Origin: Stutzerimonas frequens
GTDB lineage: Bacteria > Pseudomonadota > Gammaproteobacteria > Pseudomonadales > Pseudomonadaceae
DNA: 64,000 bases
Reading direction: 5' to 3'
NCBI RefSeq assembly: GCF_024448335.1
Contig: NZ_JAMOHM010000012.1
Location: 1 to 64,000, forward strand
Shown here: in pieces, positions 17,308 to 25,732 of the stretch
Layout of the letters: each line of letters starts with the position of its first letter
How positions within the stretch are numbered: position 1 is the stretch's first letter
Position numbers and translations under genes: made by a program
Notes under the pieces: model-generated
What the model was told of the DNA's origin: nothing
Databases searched by the model: none
What the model saw: only the letters and a program-made list of their open reading frames with translations

Positions 17308-19461
17308 TCACCCCTCACGCGGCTGACGAGGGCTCGGCGCCGGCAGCACAACCTGCTGCCCGCCGCCGGCACGCGCCAGTTGCTGCCCCGTCTCTGGCTC
17401 CTTCCGCTCGCGGTCGCCCGCGCTATTGGCCAGCAGACTGGCGGTGGCGACCTGCAGATAGGCCTGCAGCTGGCGCAGCATCGACGCCGCGTTGTCGGCA
17501 TCCTCGATCCGCTGGGCGCTGGCATCGGCACCGAGGCGATAGCGGTACAGCCGCGGCTCGAGGTCCTTGGGCTGGACCAGGATCTGCTCGCCGCGAATCA
17601 TCGCCACGGTCTGGTCGCTGCCCGAGGGCTTGATGATGCCGAAGCCGGGATCGCGCTCGTCCAGTGCCAGCAGGTCACGACCCCAGCACTGATGGCGCAC
17701 CTTGCCACCGAGGCGGCCCATGATGGTCGGCACCACGTCGACCTGGGTGCCGACCACTTCGCGACGGCTGCCGAACTGTTCGGTGACGCCGGGGGCGATC
17801 AGCAGCAGCGGCACATGGAAGCGGAACAGGTCCATCTCGGTGAGCTGCTCCGGCGCGCCGAAGCCATGGTCGCCAACCACCACGAACAGGGTGTCCTGGT
17901 ACCAGGGTTGGCGCTTGGCCTGCTCGAAGAAGCGGCCCAGCGCCCAGTCTGAGTACCGCATGGCGGTCAGGTGCGCATCCTGTGAGCCATGGCCGCTGAC
18001 CGCCGGCACTGGCAGCGGGTCCGGTAGCGCGTATGGCGTGTGGTTGGACAGCGTCTGCAGCAATGCATAGAAGGGTTCGCCCGGTGCCAGGGCGCCGAGC
18101 TCCTGCACCGCGCGGTCGAACATGTCCTGATCGGAGACGCCCCAGGTCGGGTCGGCCACCACCGGGTCGATATAGTCGTTGCGGCCGACGAAGCGGGTCA
18201 TGCCCTGGTTGCCGAAGAAGCCCAGCTGGTTGTCCCAGGCGAAATCGCCGTTGTAGACGTAGACGTCGTTGAACGCCCGGGCGCTGAGCAGCTGCGGCAG
18301 CCCGGAGAAGCGGTTGCCGCCTTCCGGCGACTGCATCAGGTACTCAAAGCCCGGCAGGTTGGGAAAGCAGGCCATGCTGGCGAACATACCCTGGTGGGTG
18401 TGGGTGCCGTTGGCGAAGAAGCGCTCGAACAGCAGGCCCTCAGCGGCCAGGCGGTCGAAGTTGGGTGTGATGTCGTCGCGGCTGCCCAGCGCGCCGACAT
18501 AGCGCCCGGCGAAACTCTCCATCAAGATCACCACCACGTTGCGCACCGGCAGCCGACCGGCCTCCGGCGCCCGATAGTCGCGGCGCACGGCGGCCAGCTC
18601 CGGGTCGGCCAGCCGGTCATTGCCGGTCAGCAACAGCGCGCGGGTCACCGCCAGCGCCTCGTCCTCCGGCAGCACGGCCTTCCAGGCGTTGTCGCGATGA
18701 TCGGAATAGCGGTTTTTCGCCGCCTCGTAGAGCGTCAGCGCCGGGTTCAGGCCGAGCTGGTTGATGAACACCGAGTCGGTGGTGAAGGCGTCGCCCCAGC
18801 GCAGCGGCGGCCCCTGGCGCAGGGTGCCGCGGGCGGCGACCACGCTGATCAGCACCAGCGCGACCAGCGTCGCACCGTGCCAGTGCCAGCTCAGCTGCAT
18901 AGGTGCTGTCGATCGTTTGGTCAGCAGCCCAGCGCGTGGCCGGCAACGACGGTCGAGCCAACCGAACAGCAGCGACCAGATCAGGGTCAGCCCGCCCCAG
19001 ACACTCAACAGGGTAAGCACCGGAAAGCCATGCCAGAGCATGCTCAGCACCGTCGCCGGGTCCTCGGCGAGGTACTGGAAGACCAGGCTGTTCAGGCGCT
19101 GGTGGAATTCCTGGTAGAAGTTCAGCTCGACCATGCCGAGGAGGATCACCAGGCTGGCGCAGGCAGCCAGCCAGAGCCGCTGCAGTCTGCGCGCGGCCAT
19201 CGCGCGGCGACTCAGCACCGCCAGCGACAGCGGCACGCAGATGTAGACCAGCAGGCGCAGGTCAAAGCGCAAGCCGTTGCCGAAGCCTTCCAGCAGGGTG
19301 GCCGGCGAGGCATCGCCGAGCAGCTCGCGGTTGTACAGCAACAATGCCAGACGCAGCAGGGTGAACAGCATCAGCAGTGCGAGCGCGCTGCCGGCCATGA
19401 ACAGCAGGTGGTGGCGCAGGTCGGGCTGGCCGGCCTGGGGGCGAGCGGTTCCATCGGTCAT
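17308..19461 (-). CDS. LtaS/OpgB-like phosphoglycerol transferase (sulfatase fold)
   Basis: A 717-residue inner-membrane enzyme. The first about 210 residues hold five hydrophobic segments, then a periplasmic alkaline-phosphatase-fold domain starts at NVVVILMESFAGRYVG (metal-binding Glu of MES). The nucleophile is expected to be a Thr in NGTHTHQGMFAS, and VVGDHGFG gives the distal metal site. Such enzymes move phosphoglycerol or phosphoethanolamine from phospholipid to surface or periplasmic glycans, releasing diacylglycerol. The gene is 28 bases downstream of dgkA, whose product recycles diacylglycerol, a strong functional link. The acceptor is not identifiable; periplasmic glucans are one option. 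Confidence 0.88.
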   Translation of the reverse strand: MTDGTARPQAGQPDLRHHLLFMAGSALALLMLFTLLRLALLLYNRELLGDASPATLLEGFGNGLRFDLRLLVYICVPLSLAVLSRRAMAARRLQRLWLAACASLVILLGMVELNFYQEFHQRLNSLVFQYLAEDPATVLSMLWHGFPVLTLLSVWGGLTLIWSLLFGWLDRRCRPRAGLLTKRSTAPMQLSWHWHGATLVALVLISVVAARGTLRQGPPLRWGDAFTTDSVFINQLGLNPALTLYEAAKNRYSDHRDNAWKAVLPEDEALAVTRALLLTGNDRLADPELAAVRRDYRAPEAGRLPVRNVVVILMESFAGRYVGALGSRDDITPNFDRLAAEGLLFERFFANGTHTHQGMFASMACFPNLPGFEYLMQSPEGGNRFSGLPQLLSARAFNDVYVYNGDFAWDNQLGFFGNQGMTRFVGRNDYIDPVVADPTWGVSDQDMFDRAVQELGALAPGEPFYALLQTLSNHTPYALPDPLPVPAVSGHGSQDAHLTAMRYSDWALGRFFEQAKRQPWYQDTLFVVVGDHGFGAPEQLTEMDLFRFHVPLLLIAPGVTEQFGSRREVVGTQVDVVPTIMGRLGGKVRHQCWGRDLLALDERDPGFGIIKPSGSDQTVAMIRGEQILVQPKDLEPRLYRYRLGADASAQRIEDADNAASMLRQLQAYLQVATASLLANSAGDRERKEPETGQQLARAGGGQQVVLPAPSPRQPREG

Positions 19462-19489
19462 GGGAAATTCCTGGGCAACGGGAAGGGAC

Positions 19490-19885
19490 TCAGAGCAGGA
19501 TCACCGCCCAGACCAGGGCGATCAGCGTCATGGTCAGCAGCTGGGCCGCGCTACCCATGTCCTTGGCGCGCTTGGACAGCGGGTGCAGCTCCAGCGAAAT
19601 GCGGTCGACGGTGGCCTCGATGGCCGAATTGAGCAGCTCGACGATGGGCGCCAGCAGCACCACGGCAATCAGCACGGCGCGCTCGACGCGGCTGATGTCG
19701 AGCAGAAACGTCAGCGGGATCAGCAGCAGGTTGAGCAACACCACCTGGCGGAAGGCCGCCTCGCCGACATAGGCGGCCCGGAGGCCGGCGAACGAATAGC
19801 CGCCAGCGAGCCACAGCCGTGTCAGCCCGCTGCGCCCCTTGAGCGCTGCGCCATCGGCCACCGCGCGGTCACGCTCGGATGACAT
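19490..19885 (-). CDS. dgkA: Diacylglycerol kinase
   Basis: A 131-residue membrane kinase that phosphorylates diacylglycerol to phosphatidic acid. AGLRAAYVGEAAFRQVVLLN carries the catalytic Glu, and LLNSAIEATVDRISLELHPLSKRAKDMGSAAQ is the signature with ExxNSAIE-type residues; three transmembrane helices fit the family. The ATG at 19885 has GAGGTG eight bases upstream. It precedes the LtaS-like gene on the same strand, forming a transfer-and-recycling pair. Confidence 0.94.
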   Translation of the reverse strand: MSSERDRAVADGAALKGRSGLTRLWLAGGYSFAGLRAAYVGEAAFRQVVLLNLLLIPLTFLLDISRVERAVLIAVVLLAPIVELLNSAIEATVDRISLELHPLSKRAKDMGSAAQLLTMTLIALVWAVILL

Positions 19886-20394
19886 CGCAGCGCACCTCAC
19901 TGGAGGAGGGATGAGCGGCCTGCTGGTCATGCCACTGCCGGGGCCATCCATCCGGGCGCCGGTAGCGAGTCCCCAGCGCATGCCGGTAGCCGGGTCTGCT
20001 CGAGAACTCCAGCTGGGTGGAGCTTGATGTGGTCATGACGAGCCATTCCGGTCGGTAACGGAGCGTCAAACTAGCGAGGCGCGAATCAACGCCTCGTCAA
20101 AAGAATGTGAAAAAAGTGAAAAGCAGATTGCCCCGCCGCCCCTGAAGGCGGGTGCCTTAGGCGGTCGGTACAAGCTCGCTGGCTTTACATGTATCGATAT
20201 CGATCGGCGACGCGGCTATCAGGGATCACGGCAGGACCACGCTCCCCCGTGTTTTATCAGCGAAGTGAAAACACTGTCGGGTAATCGCCACTGCACCAGC
20301 CCGCTGTCGATGCAACGCGCTCGCGGCGTCACGGAGCAGCACCCAGGCGTTAGAACGCCCGGTCGACTCATCATCGACCGGGCGTTCGCATGTC
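19886..20394. other. 509-base intergenic region upstream of dgkA
   Basis: I see no gene here. It lies between the moeA stop and the dgkA start, both minus strand. On the minus strand two TTTTCAC-type repeats (CTTTTCAC then TTTTTTCAC, 20105-20125) resemble the core of the Pseudomonas ColR site. A CGAGGCG/CGCCTCG stem (20075-20096) and the perfect 12-base palindrome ATCGATATCGAT (20193-20204) are also present. The moeA stem-loop occupies the distal end. A dgkA-ltaS promoter should be in this stretch. Confidence 0.4.
20353..20387 (-). terminator. Stem-loop terminator after moeA
   Basis: A perfect 14-base stem, GAACGCCCGGTCGA (20353-20366) and TCGACCGGGCGTTC (20374-20387), with a seven-base loop begins 8 bases beyond the moeA stop. 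It is the strongest hairpin in the area; the U-tract is missing. Confidence 0.65.
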
Positions 20395-21627
20395 TCAGCC
20401 GAGCAGTTCGCTGAACGGCAGGTACTGCACCAGCTCGCCTTCGGCGAGGGTGCGCCCGCATTCGACGATGGCCAGGCCATCCGCCCAAGTCGCCGAGGTC
20501 AGCATGGCCGAGCCCTGGCGTGGGAACAGACGCACCTCGAGCCGGCCATCGACCGCTTCGAGCCGCGCGCGCAGGAACTGCTGGCGCACGTTGGCCTTGC
20601 GCCAGGCGAAACCGGCAGGCAGGCGCAGCGGCGTGACCTGCACCTGCGTGCAGCCCTGGGCGCGCAGCAGGAACGGCCGAGCCACCACCAGCGAGGTGAC
20701 CAGCGCCGCCGCCGGGTTGCCGGGCAGGCCGATCCACGGCGTGCCGTTGACTTCGCCGAAGGCCAGCGGCTTGCCCGGCTGGATCGCCAGGCGCCACAGG
20801 TGCAGCTCGCCCAACTCGCGAATCGCCTGCTTGAGGTGATCCTCCTCACCCACCGAAACACCGCCCGAGGTGATGATCAGGTCGAAGCGGCTCGCCGCAT
20901 CGGCCAGCGCGTCGCGGCTGGCGCCCAGATCGTCGATCAGGATCGGGTAGTCGTGCACTTCGCAGCCGAGGCTCTGCAACACGCCGAGCAGGCTGTAGCG
21001 GTTGGAGTTGTAAATCTGCCCGGCGTCCAGCGGCTCGCCCGGCTCGCGCAGTTCGTTGCCGCTGGACAGCAGCGCCACGCGCAGACGCCGGTACACCTTC
21101 ACCCGCGCCACGCCGAAGGTCGCCAGCAGGCCGAGCTCCTGCGGGCGCAGACGCTTGCCGGCGTCGATCAGACGCTCGCCAGCCGCGGTTTCCTCACCCA
21201 GGCAGCGCACGTTGTCACCGGCGTTCACCGCCGGCAGCCAGATGCGATCGCCTTCGATACGGCAGTTTTCCTGCGCCACCACGGCGTCCGCGGCCGGCGG
21301 CAACGGCGCGCCAGTGAAAATGCGCACCGCATGCCCGGCCGGCAGCTGCTGACTGGCGGCGTCGCCGGCGGCGATGCGTCCGGCCAGTGGCAGCGCACCG
21401 CCCTCGGCCGGCAGATCGGCGGCGCGCAGGGCGTAGCCGTCCATCGCGCTATTGTCCCAGGGGGGCACCGGAAAGCTGGCATCCAGCGGCTCGGCGAGCA
21501 CGCGACCGAGGGCATCGCGCAGCGCGACCTCTTCCACCGCGGGCGGCGCCGGCACCCGCGCCAGCAGCTCGGCGATGGCCTCGTCGACCGGCTTCAGCCC
21601 GCCGGTATCGCAGCCGCAGGCGCTCAT
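20395..21627 (-). CDS. moeA: Molybdopterin molybdenumtransferase
   Basis: A 410-residue enzyme that inserts molybdate into adenylated molybdopterin. PPWDNSAMDGYALR is the hallmark of domain III, AVRIFTGAPLPPAADAVV follows, and TSGGVSVGEEDHLK plus LPGNPAAALVT mark the MogA-like active-site domain. The ATG overlaps the moaB stop (ATGA), so the two are coupled. Its product feeds the molybdenum aldehyde oxidoreductase in this window as well as other Mo enzymes such as nitrate reductase. Confidence 0.95.
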   Translation of the reverse strand: MSACGCDTGGLKPVDEAIAELLARVPAPPAVEEVALRDALGRVLAEPLDASFPVPPWDNSAMDGYALRAADLPAEGGALPLAGRIAAGDAASQQLPAGHAVRIFTGAPLPPAADAVVAQENCRIEGDRIWLPAVNAGDNVRCLGEETAAGERLIDAGKRLRPQELGLLATFGVARVKVYRRLRVALLSSGNELREPGEPLDAGQIYNSNRYSLLGVLQSLGCEVHDYPILIDDLGASRDALADAASRFDLIITSGGVSVGEEDHLKQAIRELGELHLWRLAIQPGKPLAFGEVNGTPWIGLPGNPAAALVTSLVVARPFLLRAQGCTQVQVTPLRLPAGFAWRKANVRQQFLRARLEAVDGRLEVRLFPRQGSAMLTSATWADGLAIVECGRTLAEGELVQYLPFSELLG

Positions 21628-22169
21628 GAGCGTGGCCCGCAGTTTTCCACCGCGGCCGCCTTAAGGTGCGGGACGAAGTTGCAGGGCTTGGTACGGCTGT
21701 CCAGCTGCTCGACGAGGATCTTGTTCCAGGCGGTGCGGCAGGCGTTGGTCGAACCCGGCAGGCAGCAGACCAGTGTGCCGTTGCTCATCCCGGCCAGCGC
21801 GCGGGACTGCACGGTGGAGGTGCCGATCTCGCTCAGCGATACATGACGGAACAGTTCGCCGAAGCCATCGACGTCCTTGTCCAGCAGCGGCTGCACTGCC
21901 TGCGGGGTGTTGTCACGGGCGGTGAAGCCGGTGCCGCCGGTGATCAGCACCACCTGCACATGCTCACTGGCGATCCAGCTGCACACCCGGGCGCGGATCT
22001 GCCAGATGTCGTCCTTGACGATAGCCCGTTCGGCCAGCGTATGGCCTGCGCTCTGCAGGCCGTCGATCAGCGCCTGGCCGGAGGTATCGGTGTCCAGGTT
22101 GCGGGTATCGCTCACCGTGAGCACGGCGATGTTCAGAGGCTGGAATTCGGTGTTGGACAGGTGAGCCAT
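21624..22169 (-). CDS. moaB: Molybdenum cofactor biosynthesis protein B
   Basis: A 181-residue MoaB/MogA-fold protein that adenylates molybdopterin before metal insertion. LNIAVLTVSDTR opens the domain, LITGGTGFTARDNTPQAV is the molybdopterin-binding loop, and GSTNACRTAWNKILVEQLD is typical of MoaB. The start at 22169 follows GGGAG. It forms a two-gene operon with moeA. The rest of the moa genes are outside the window. Confidence 0.94.
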   Translation of the reverse strand: MAHLSNTEFQPLNIAVLTVSDTRNLDTDTSGQALIDGLQSAGHTLAERAIVKDDIWQIRARVCSWIASEHVQVVLITGGTGFTARDNTPQAVQPLLDKDVDGFGELFRHVSLSEIGTSTVQSRALAGMSNGTLVCCLPGSTNACRTAWNKILVEQLDSRTKPCNFVPHLKAAAVENCGPRS

Positions 22170-22663
22170 GGCTCGAAACTCCCTTGAAGATGTGTGCGCA
22201 GGCTGCACCGGCGCCGCGGGCCAGCCCATTCCCCGTTGGAGGTAGGCGCGCGGCAGGCGGTGCCGGCAGGTCGACCAACACGCATGGCGTTGGTCAGCGA
22301 GCGTTGCGACAAACCCGACTGCAACGCAGCGGGGCATGGGTCAGACCGGCAGTGCCGGCCGATGGTAGCGAATAAAACGGTCGGCCCGCAGCCCGTTCGG
22401 CGCCGGCAGTCAACCGCCGCTGGCGTTCATGAAGCGCAATACCTGGACCTCGCCGCCGCTGGAGAATTCGTGCCTACGGTGATCGTCACCACCAGCGATT
22501 CGCTGCTGCGCAAGATCGAGCAACTGACCCTCGACTACGAACGCCTGGCCGGCGGCGCACGCTGAGCGCCGGCCGCCACCGGCTGCCTAGAAAGAGGTAT
22601 GGCTTAGGGACAATGGGATAGAGGCATCTTGCAACCTAGCATGCCCGCATCGAAAGGAAGGGG
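22170..22663. other. 494-base region between moaB and the Dnr-like regulator
   Basis: This divergent region should contain both promoters. The only coding signal I can support is the small ORF at 22470-22565. I looked for an FNR/ANR/DNR box (TTGAT-N4-ATCAA) and saw none. Confidence 0.5.
22470..22565 (+). CDS. Possible 31-residue small protein
   Basis: A GTG start at 22470 preceded by GGAG at five-base spacing opens a 31-codon frame (VPTVIVTTSDSLLRKIEQL...). Most codons end in G or C, which is the coding pattern of this genome. The frame is open further upstream, so it could equally be the tail of a decayed gene. I do not recognise the peptide. It lies 98 bases before the Dnr-like regulator in the same direction. 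Confidence 0.25.
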   Translation: MPTVIVTTSDSLLRKIEQLTLDYERLAGGAR

Positions 22664-23359
22664 ATGGCCATGCTGACAGGCTCCACCGTGCTCAACACAT
22701 TGCGCCGTCATCATCTGTTCCGCGGCCTGAGCGAGACATCGCTGCACGCCATCGCCTCGCATACCACGGCCAAGCGCCTGCCCGCCGGATGCACGCTGTT
22801 CCACCAGGGCGATGCGGCCGAGCATTTTCATCTGCTGATCAGCGGTCAGGTCAAACTGCACCGGGTCACCAGCGATGGCCAGGAAAAGGTGATCGAGGTG
22901 ATCCGGCCCGGCGAGGCATTCGCCGAAACCATGCTGTTCGACAAGCTGCCCGAACATCCGCTGAGCGCCACCACGCTCAAGGAGAGTCTGGTGCTCAACG
23001 TGCAGAACAGCCACTACCTGCGCCTGCTGGAGAATCAGCCGCAGCTGTGCATGCAGCTGCTCAGCAGTCTGAGCGCCCGGCTCAACCAGCGCCTGCATCA
23101 GATCGACAACCTGACCTCATCCAATGTCTGCCAGCGCGTGGTGCGCTATCTGTTCCAGGAGCTGCAGGCTGCGCACAGCGACGTCATCGATCTGGATCTG
23201 CCCAAGCGCCTGATCGCCTCGCAGCTCGGCATTCAGCCGGAAACCCTCTCGCGCATCCTGCACCGGCTGACCGACGCGGGCCTGATCGCCGTGCAGCGGC
23301 GGCGTATCGAAATACTCGATCAGCACAGCCTCTCGGCCTATCTGGAAGCGGCGGCCTGA
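22664..23359 (+). CDS. Crp/Fnr family regulator, Dnr-like
   Basis: A 231-residue regulator with a cyclic-nucleotide-binding-like sensor (residues 15-130, containing LPAGCTLFHQGDAAEHFHLL) and a C-terminal HTH (LIASQLGIQPETLSRILHRL). The cysteine cluster that binds the FNR/ANR 4Fe-4S centre is missing, which places it with the DNR/DnrD branch that senses NO through heme in denitrifying pseudomonads. E..SR in the recognition helix fits FNR-type sites. AAGGA precedes the ATG; a second ATG two codons on is possible. Its targets are not adjacent. Confidence 0.85.
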   Translation: MAMLTGSTVLNTLRRHHLFRGLSETSLHAIASHTTAKRLPAGCTLFHQGDAAEHFHLLISGQVKLHRVTSDGQEKVIEVIRPGEAFAETMLFDKLPEHPLSATTLKESLVLNVQNSHYLRLLENQPQLCMQLLSSLSARLNQRLHQIDNLTSSNVCQRVVRYLFQELQAAHSDVIDLDLPKRLIASQLGIQPETLSRILHRLTDAGLIAVQRRRIEILDQHSLSAYLEAAA

Positions 23360-23365
23360 ACGGGC

Positions 23366-23905
23366 TCAGTCATCGGGACCGCCGCGCCGAAACGGCTGCG
23401 GCGCGACTTCACTGACGGCAGGTTCGACCGGCGGCGGGCCGTCACCGAGCTGAAACGGTTTCGGCGGTTCGCTGACCAGCCTGCGAGTGGCCGGCTCGAT
23501 GCGCTCGGGTTCCGCCTCGGGACGTTCGCGGATGACCTGCCAGGCGACGCCCGCCAGTACCGCAGCCAGCACCCGATAGATCAACGAGGCCAGGTCGAAG
23601 CCAACCAGCGCGCTGTCATCCAGCAAGAGCGAAACCAGCCTGCCGAGTACCAGCGCCGTCAGGGTCATCATCAGCATCATCAGCGCCGACCGCGCCCGTT
23701 CGGGCGCACGCGCCGCCCAGATCAGGAAGGCCGCCAGGCCCAGCTGCAGACCACCGTAGTAGACCCGCATATGGCTGACAGAGGCCTCTTCCATCAACAG
23801 CATGCCGTTCAGGTTGGCCATCTCGTAGGGGCGCAACCAGTAGGCCAGGCTCAGGCAGGCCATCACCAGCGCCTGCGCGAGCAGAACGAAACGGGCAAAA
23901 CGCAT
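23366..23905 (-). CDS. DUF4345-like four-helix membrane protein
   Basis: A 179-residue protein with four hydrophobic segments (about 4-22, 45-68, 75-100, 108-128) and a Pro/Glu-rich cytoplasmic tail of about 50 residues. The pattern RPYEMANLNG...MRVYYGGLQLGLAAFLIWAA fits DUF4345. AGGAG lies eight bases before the ATG at 23905. It converges with the regulator gene, six bases apart. Function unknown. Confidence 0.75.
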   Translation of the reverse strand: MRFARFVLLAQALVMACLSLAYWLRPYEMANLNGMLLMEEASVSHMRVYYGGLQLGLAAFLIWAARAPERARSALMMLMMTLTALVLGRLVSLLLDDSALVGFDLASLIYRVLAAVLAGVAWQVIRERPEAEPERIEPATRRLVSEPPKPFQLGDGPPPVEPAVSEVAPQPFRRGGPDD

Positions 23906-24066
23906 CGAAAACTCTCCTGATGGGTGCGACTCGCTCTTCCGGTTGGCATGGGACTGCCGCGCCGCCGTTTTGTTCTGCGCCCGAACACACGGCCGGCGGT
24001 CCGAACGCCACGCCGGCGGTGACAATTGCACACGACTCGCAGCTTGGGGATGGCCGCGAGGCGGCG

Positions 24067-24072
24067 TATTCT
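24067..24072 (+). promoter_or_regulatory. Candidate -10 element for the DUF411 gene
   Basis: TATTCT at 24067-24072 with TTGGGG at 24045-24050 (16-base spacing) could form a sigma-70 promoter just upstream of the DUF411 start. Confidence 0.3.
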
Positions 24073-24098
24073 GGGCGCCTCGCTGATTGGAGATACCC

Positions 24099-24533
24099 AT
24101 GCGCCGCCTTCTGCTTCTACCCGTCCTGCTCGCCGGCTTCGCCCAGGCGGCCGACCCCATCGCCATCGACGTCTACCGCGACCCCAACTGCGGCTGCTGC
24201 AAGGCGTGGATCGAGCATCTGGAAGACAACGGCTTCGCCGTTGCCGATCATGTGGTCAACGACATGACCTCGGTGAAGATGGAGCATGGAGTACCGCACC
24301 GCCTCGGCTCCTGCCACACCGGCGTGATCGGCGGCAAGTTCGTCGAAGGCCACGTGCCGGCGGCCGACATCCTCAAGCTGCGCGCGCAACCCGACCTGAT
24401 CGGTGCCGCCGTTCCGGGCATGCCGGTCGGCTCGCCCGGTATGGAGATGGGCGAGCGCAAGGACGCCTTCCAGGTGATCGGCGTCAGCAAGCAGGGCCAG
24501 GAGCGGGTGATCTCCGAGTACCCGGGCAACTGA
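24099..24533 (+). CDS. DUF411 family periplasmic metal-binding protein
   Basis: A 144-residue protein with a signal peptide (cleavage after AQA, about residue 18) and the DUF411 core: YRDPNCGCCKAWIEHLE, VPHRLGSCHTGVIGGKFVEGHVPA and GMPVGSPGMEMG. The CGCC motif and later Cys/His/Met residues suggest copper or another soft metal. Such proteins often occur with copper-resistance genes, but none are here. GGAG precedes the ATG at 24099. Confidence 0.86.
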   Translation: MRRLLLLPVLLAGFAQAADPIAIDVYRDPNCGCCKAWIEHLEDNGFAVADHVVNDMTSVKMEHGVPHRLGSCHTGVIGGKFVEGHVPAADILKLRAQPDLIGAAVPGMPVGSPGMEMGERKDAFQVIGVSKQGQERVISEYPGN

Positions 24534-24660
24534 TAGCGCCGGCGCGACCCGAGCCCATACCCGCTGCATCTTTTTTGCCCGCTCACGGGTCTGAGTGGAA
24601 GACGTTGGCCGCTTCGCTGCGGCCACGACGCTCCCATCCACCATTTCCGAGGGGCAACTC

Positions 24661-25515
24661 ATGCGCTGGAAACGAGCCCGACGCAGCGACAACGTAGTGG
24701 ACGCCAGGGGCCGCAGCGGCATGCGCCTGGGCGGCCTGGGTCTGGGCGGCATCGCCATCGTGGTGGTGATCGGCCTGCTCTCCGGCCAGGACCCGCTGCA
24801 GATCCTCGACCAGCTGGCCAACCAGGGCGGGCCTGCAGTCTCCCAACAAAGCCAGCGCCCGGCCGGCGACGATCCACAGGTCGAATTCGTCCGCGCTGTG
24901 CTCGGCGACACCGAAGACACCTGGCACGCGCTGTTCCAGCAGAACGGCGTGCAGTATCGCGACCCGACCCTTGTGCTGTTTCGCGGCGGCGTGAACTCGG
25001 CCTGCGGCTTCGCCAGTTCGGCGGTCGGCCCGTTCTACTGCCCCGGCGATCAGCAGGTCTACCTCGACCTGCAGTTCTTCGACGAGATGTCCCGGCGCTT
25101 TTCCGCTGCAGGCGACTTCGCCCAGGCCTATGTGATCGCCCATGAGGTCGGTCATCACGTCCAGACGCTGCTCGGCGTTTCCCGGCAGATGCAGGCGGCC
25201 CGCCAGCGTGGTGCGCGGATGGAAGGCGACAACGGCCTGCTGGTGCGCCAGGAACTGCAGGCCGACTGCTATGCCGGCGTCTGGGCCTATCACGCGCAGC
25301 AACGCCACGACTGGTTGGAAGAAGGCGACCTGGAAGAAGCGCTGAACGCCGCCAACGCCATCGGTGATGACAACCTGCAGAAGCGCAGCCAGGGCCGCGT
25401 GGTGCCGGATGCCTTTACCCACGGTACCTCGGCGCAGCGGGTGCGCTGGTTCCGCGATGGCTTCGAACATGGCGATCCAGCGCGCTGCGACACCTTCAAG
25501 GCGGCGCGGCTGTAG
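24661..25515 (+). CDS. Neutral zinc metallopeptidase (YpfJ family)
   Basis: A 284-residue membrane-anchored protein: basic N-terminus, one transmembrane segment (GLGLGGIAIVVVIGLLSG, about 25-42), then a peptidase-like domain with HEVGHH and a distant ELQADCYAGVWA supplying the third zinc ligand. GVNSACGFASSAVGPFYCPGD is typical of the family. Natural substrates are unknown. The start at 24661 is chosen because the membrane segment follows at the usual distance; the upstream frame is not conserved. Confidence 0.9.
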   Translation: MRWKRARRSDNVVDARGRSGMRLGGLGLGGIAIVVVIGLLSGQDPLQILDQLANQGGPAVSQQSQRPAGDDPQVEFVRAVLGDTEDTWHALFQQNGVQYRDPTLVLFRGGVNSACGFASSAVGPFYCPGDQQVYLDLQFFDEMSRRFSAAGDFAQAYVIAHEVGHHVQTLLGVSRQMQAARQRGARMEGDNGLLVRQELQADCYAGVWAYHAQQRHDWLEEGDLEEALNAANAIGDDNLQKRSQGRVVPDAFTHGTSAQRVRWFRDGFEHGDPARCDTFKAARL

Positions 25516-25580
25516 GCGCTTCCAGGCGTGCCCCAACCCTGACGCAGCTGCGGGCACGCATGCGAGGGTCGTTGCGATGA

Positions 25581-25693
25581 CTGGTGGGCTGAAGCCCACC
25601 CTAAGATGACGTTCCAGCGCCGCTGCCCTCTCCGACACGACACCCGGCACGTGGAACCTGGCACGTGGCGTAGGGTGGGCTTCAGCCCACCAG
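25581..25693. repeat. Inverted pair of GGTGGGCT palindromes
   Basis: A 23-base unit at 25581-25603 (containing GGTGGGCTGAAGCCCACC) is repeated exactly in inverted orientation at 25671-25693, where it reads GTAGGGTGGGCTTCAGCCC from 25670. Each copy is itself a hairpin. The 67 bases between them contain GGCACGTGGAACCTGGCACG, an internal direct repeat. It lies in the convergent gap between the zinc peptidase and HAD genes and belongs to the same family as 45811-45927. Confidence 0.75.
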
Positions 25694-25732
25694 CAAGACC
25701 AGTGCAAATAGTCGCAGGGCCGAAATCCGCTC

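Noticed and set aside
22420..22565. Minus-strand peptide ending in Gly-Gly, reminiscent of MoaD/ThiS carriers next to moaB
   Set aside because: There is no start codon in the open frame, no beta-grasp pattern is visible, and the plus-strand frame has the better codon bias and ribosome-binding site.
22566..22663. FNR/ANR/DNR box before the Dnr-like regulator
   Set aside because: No TTGAT-N4-ATCAA or close variant was found in the upstream region.
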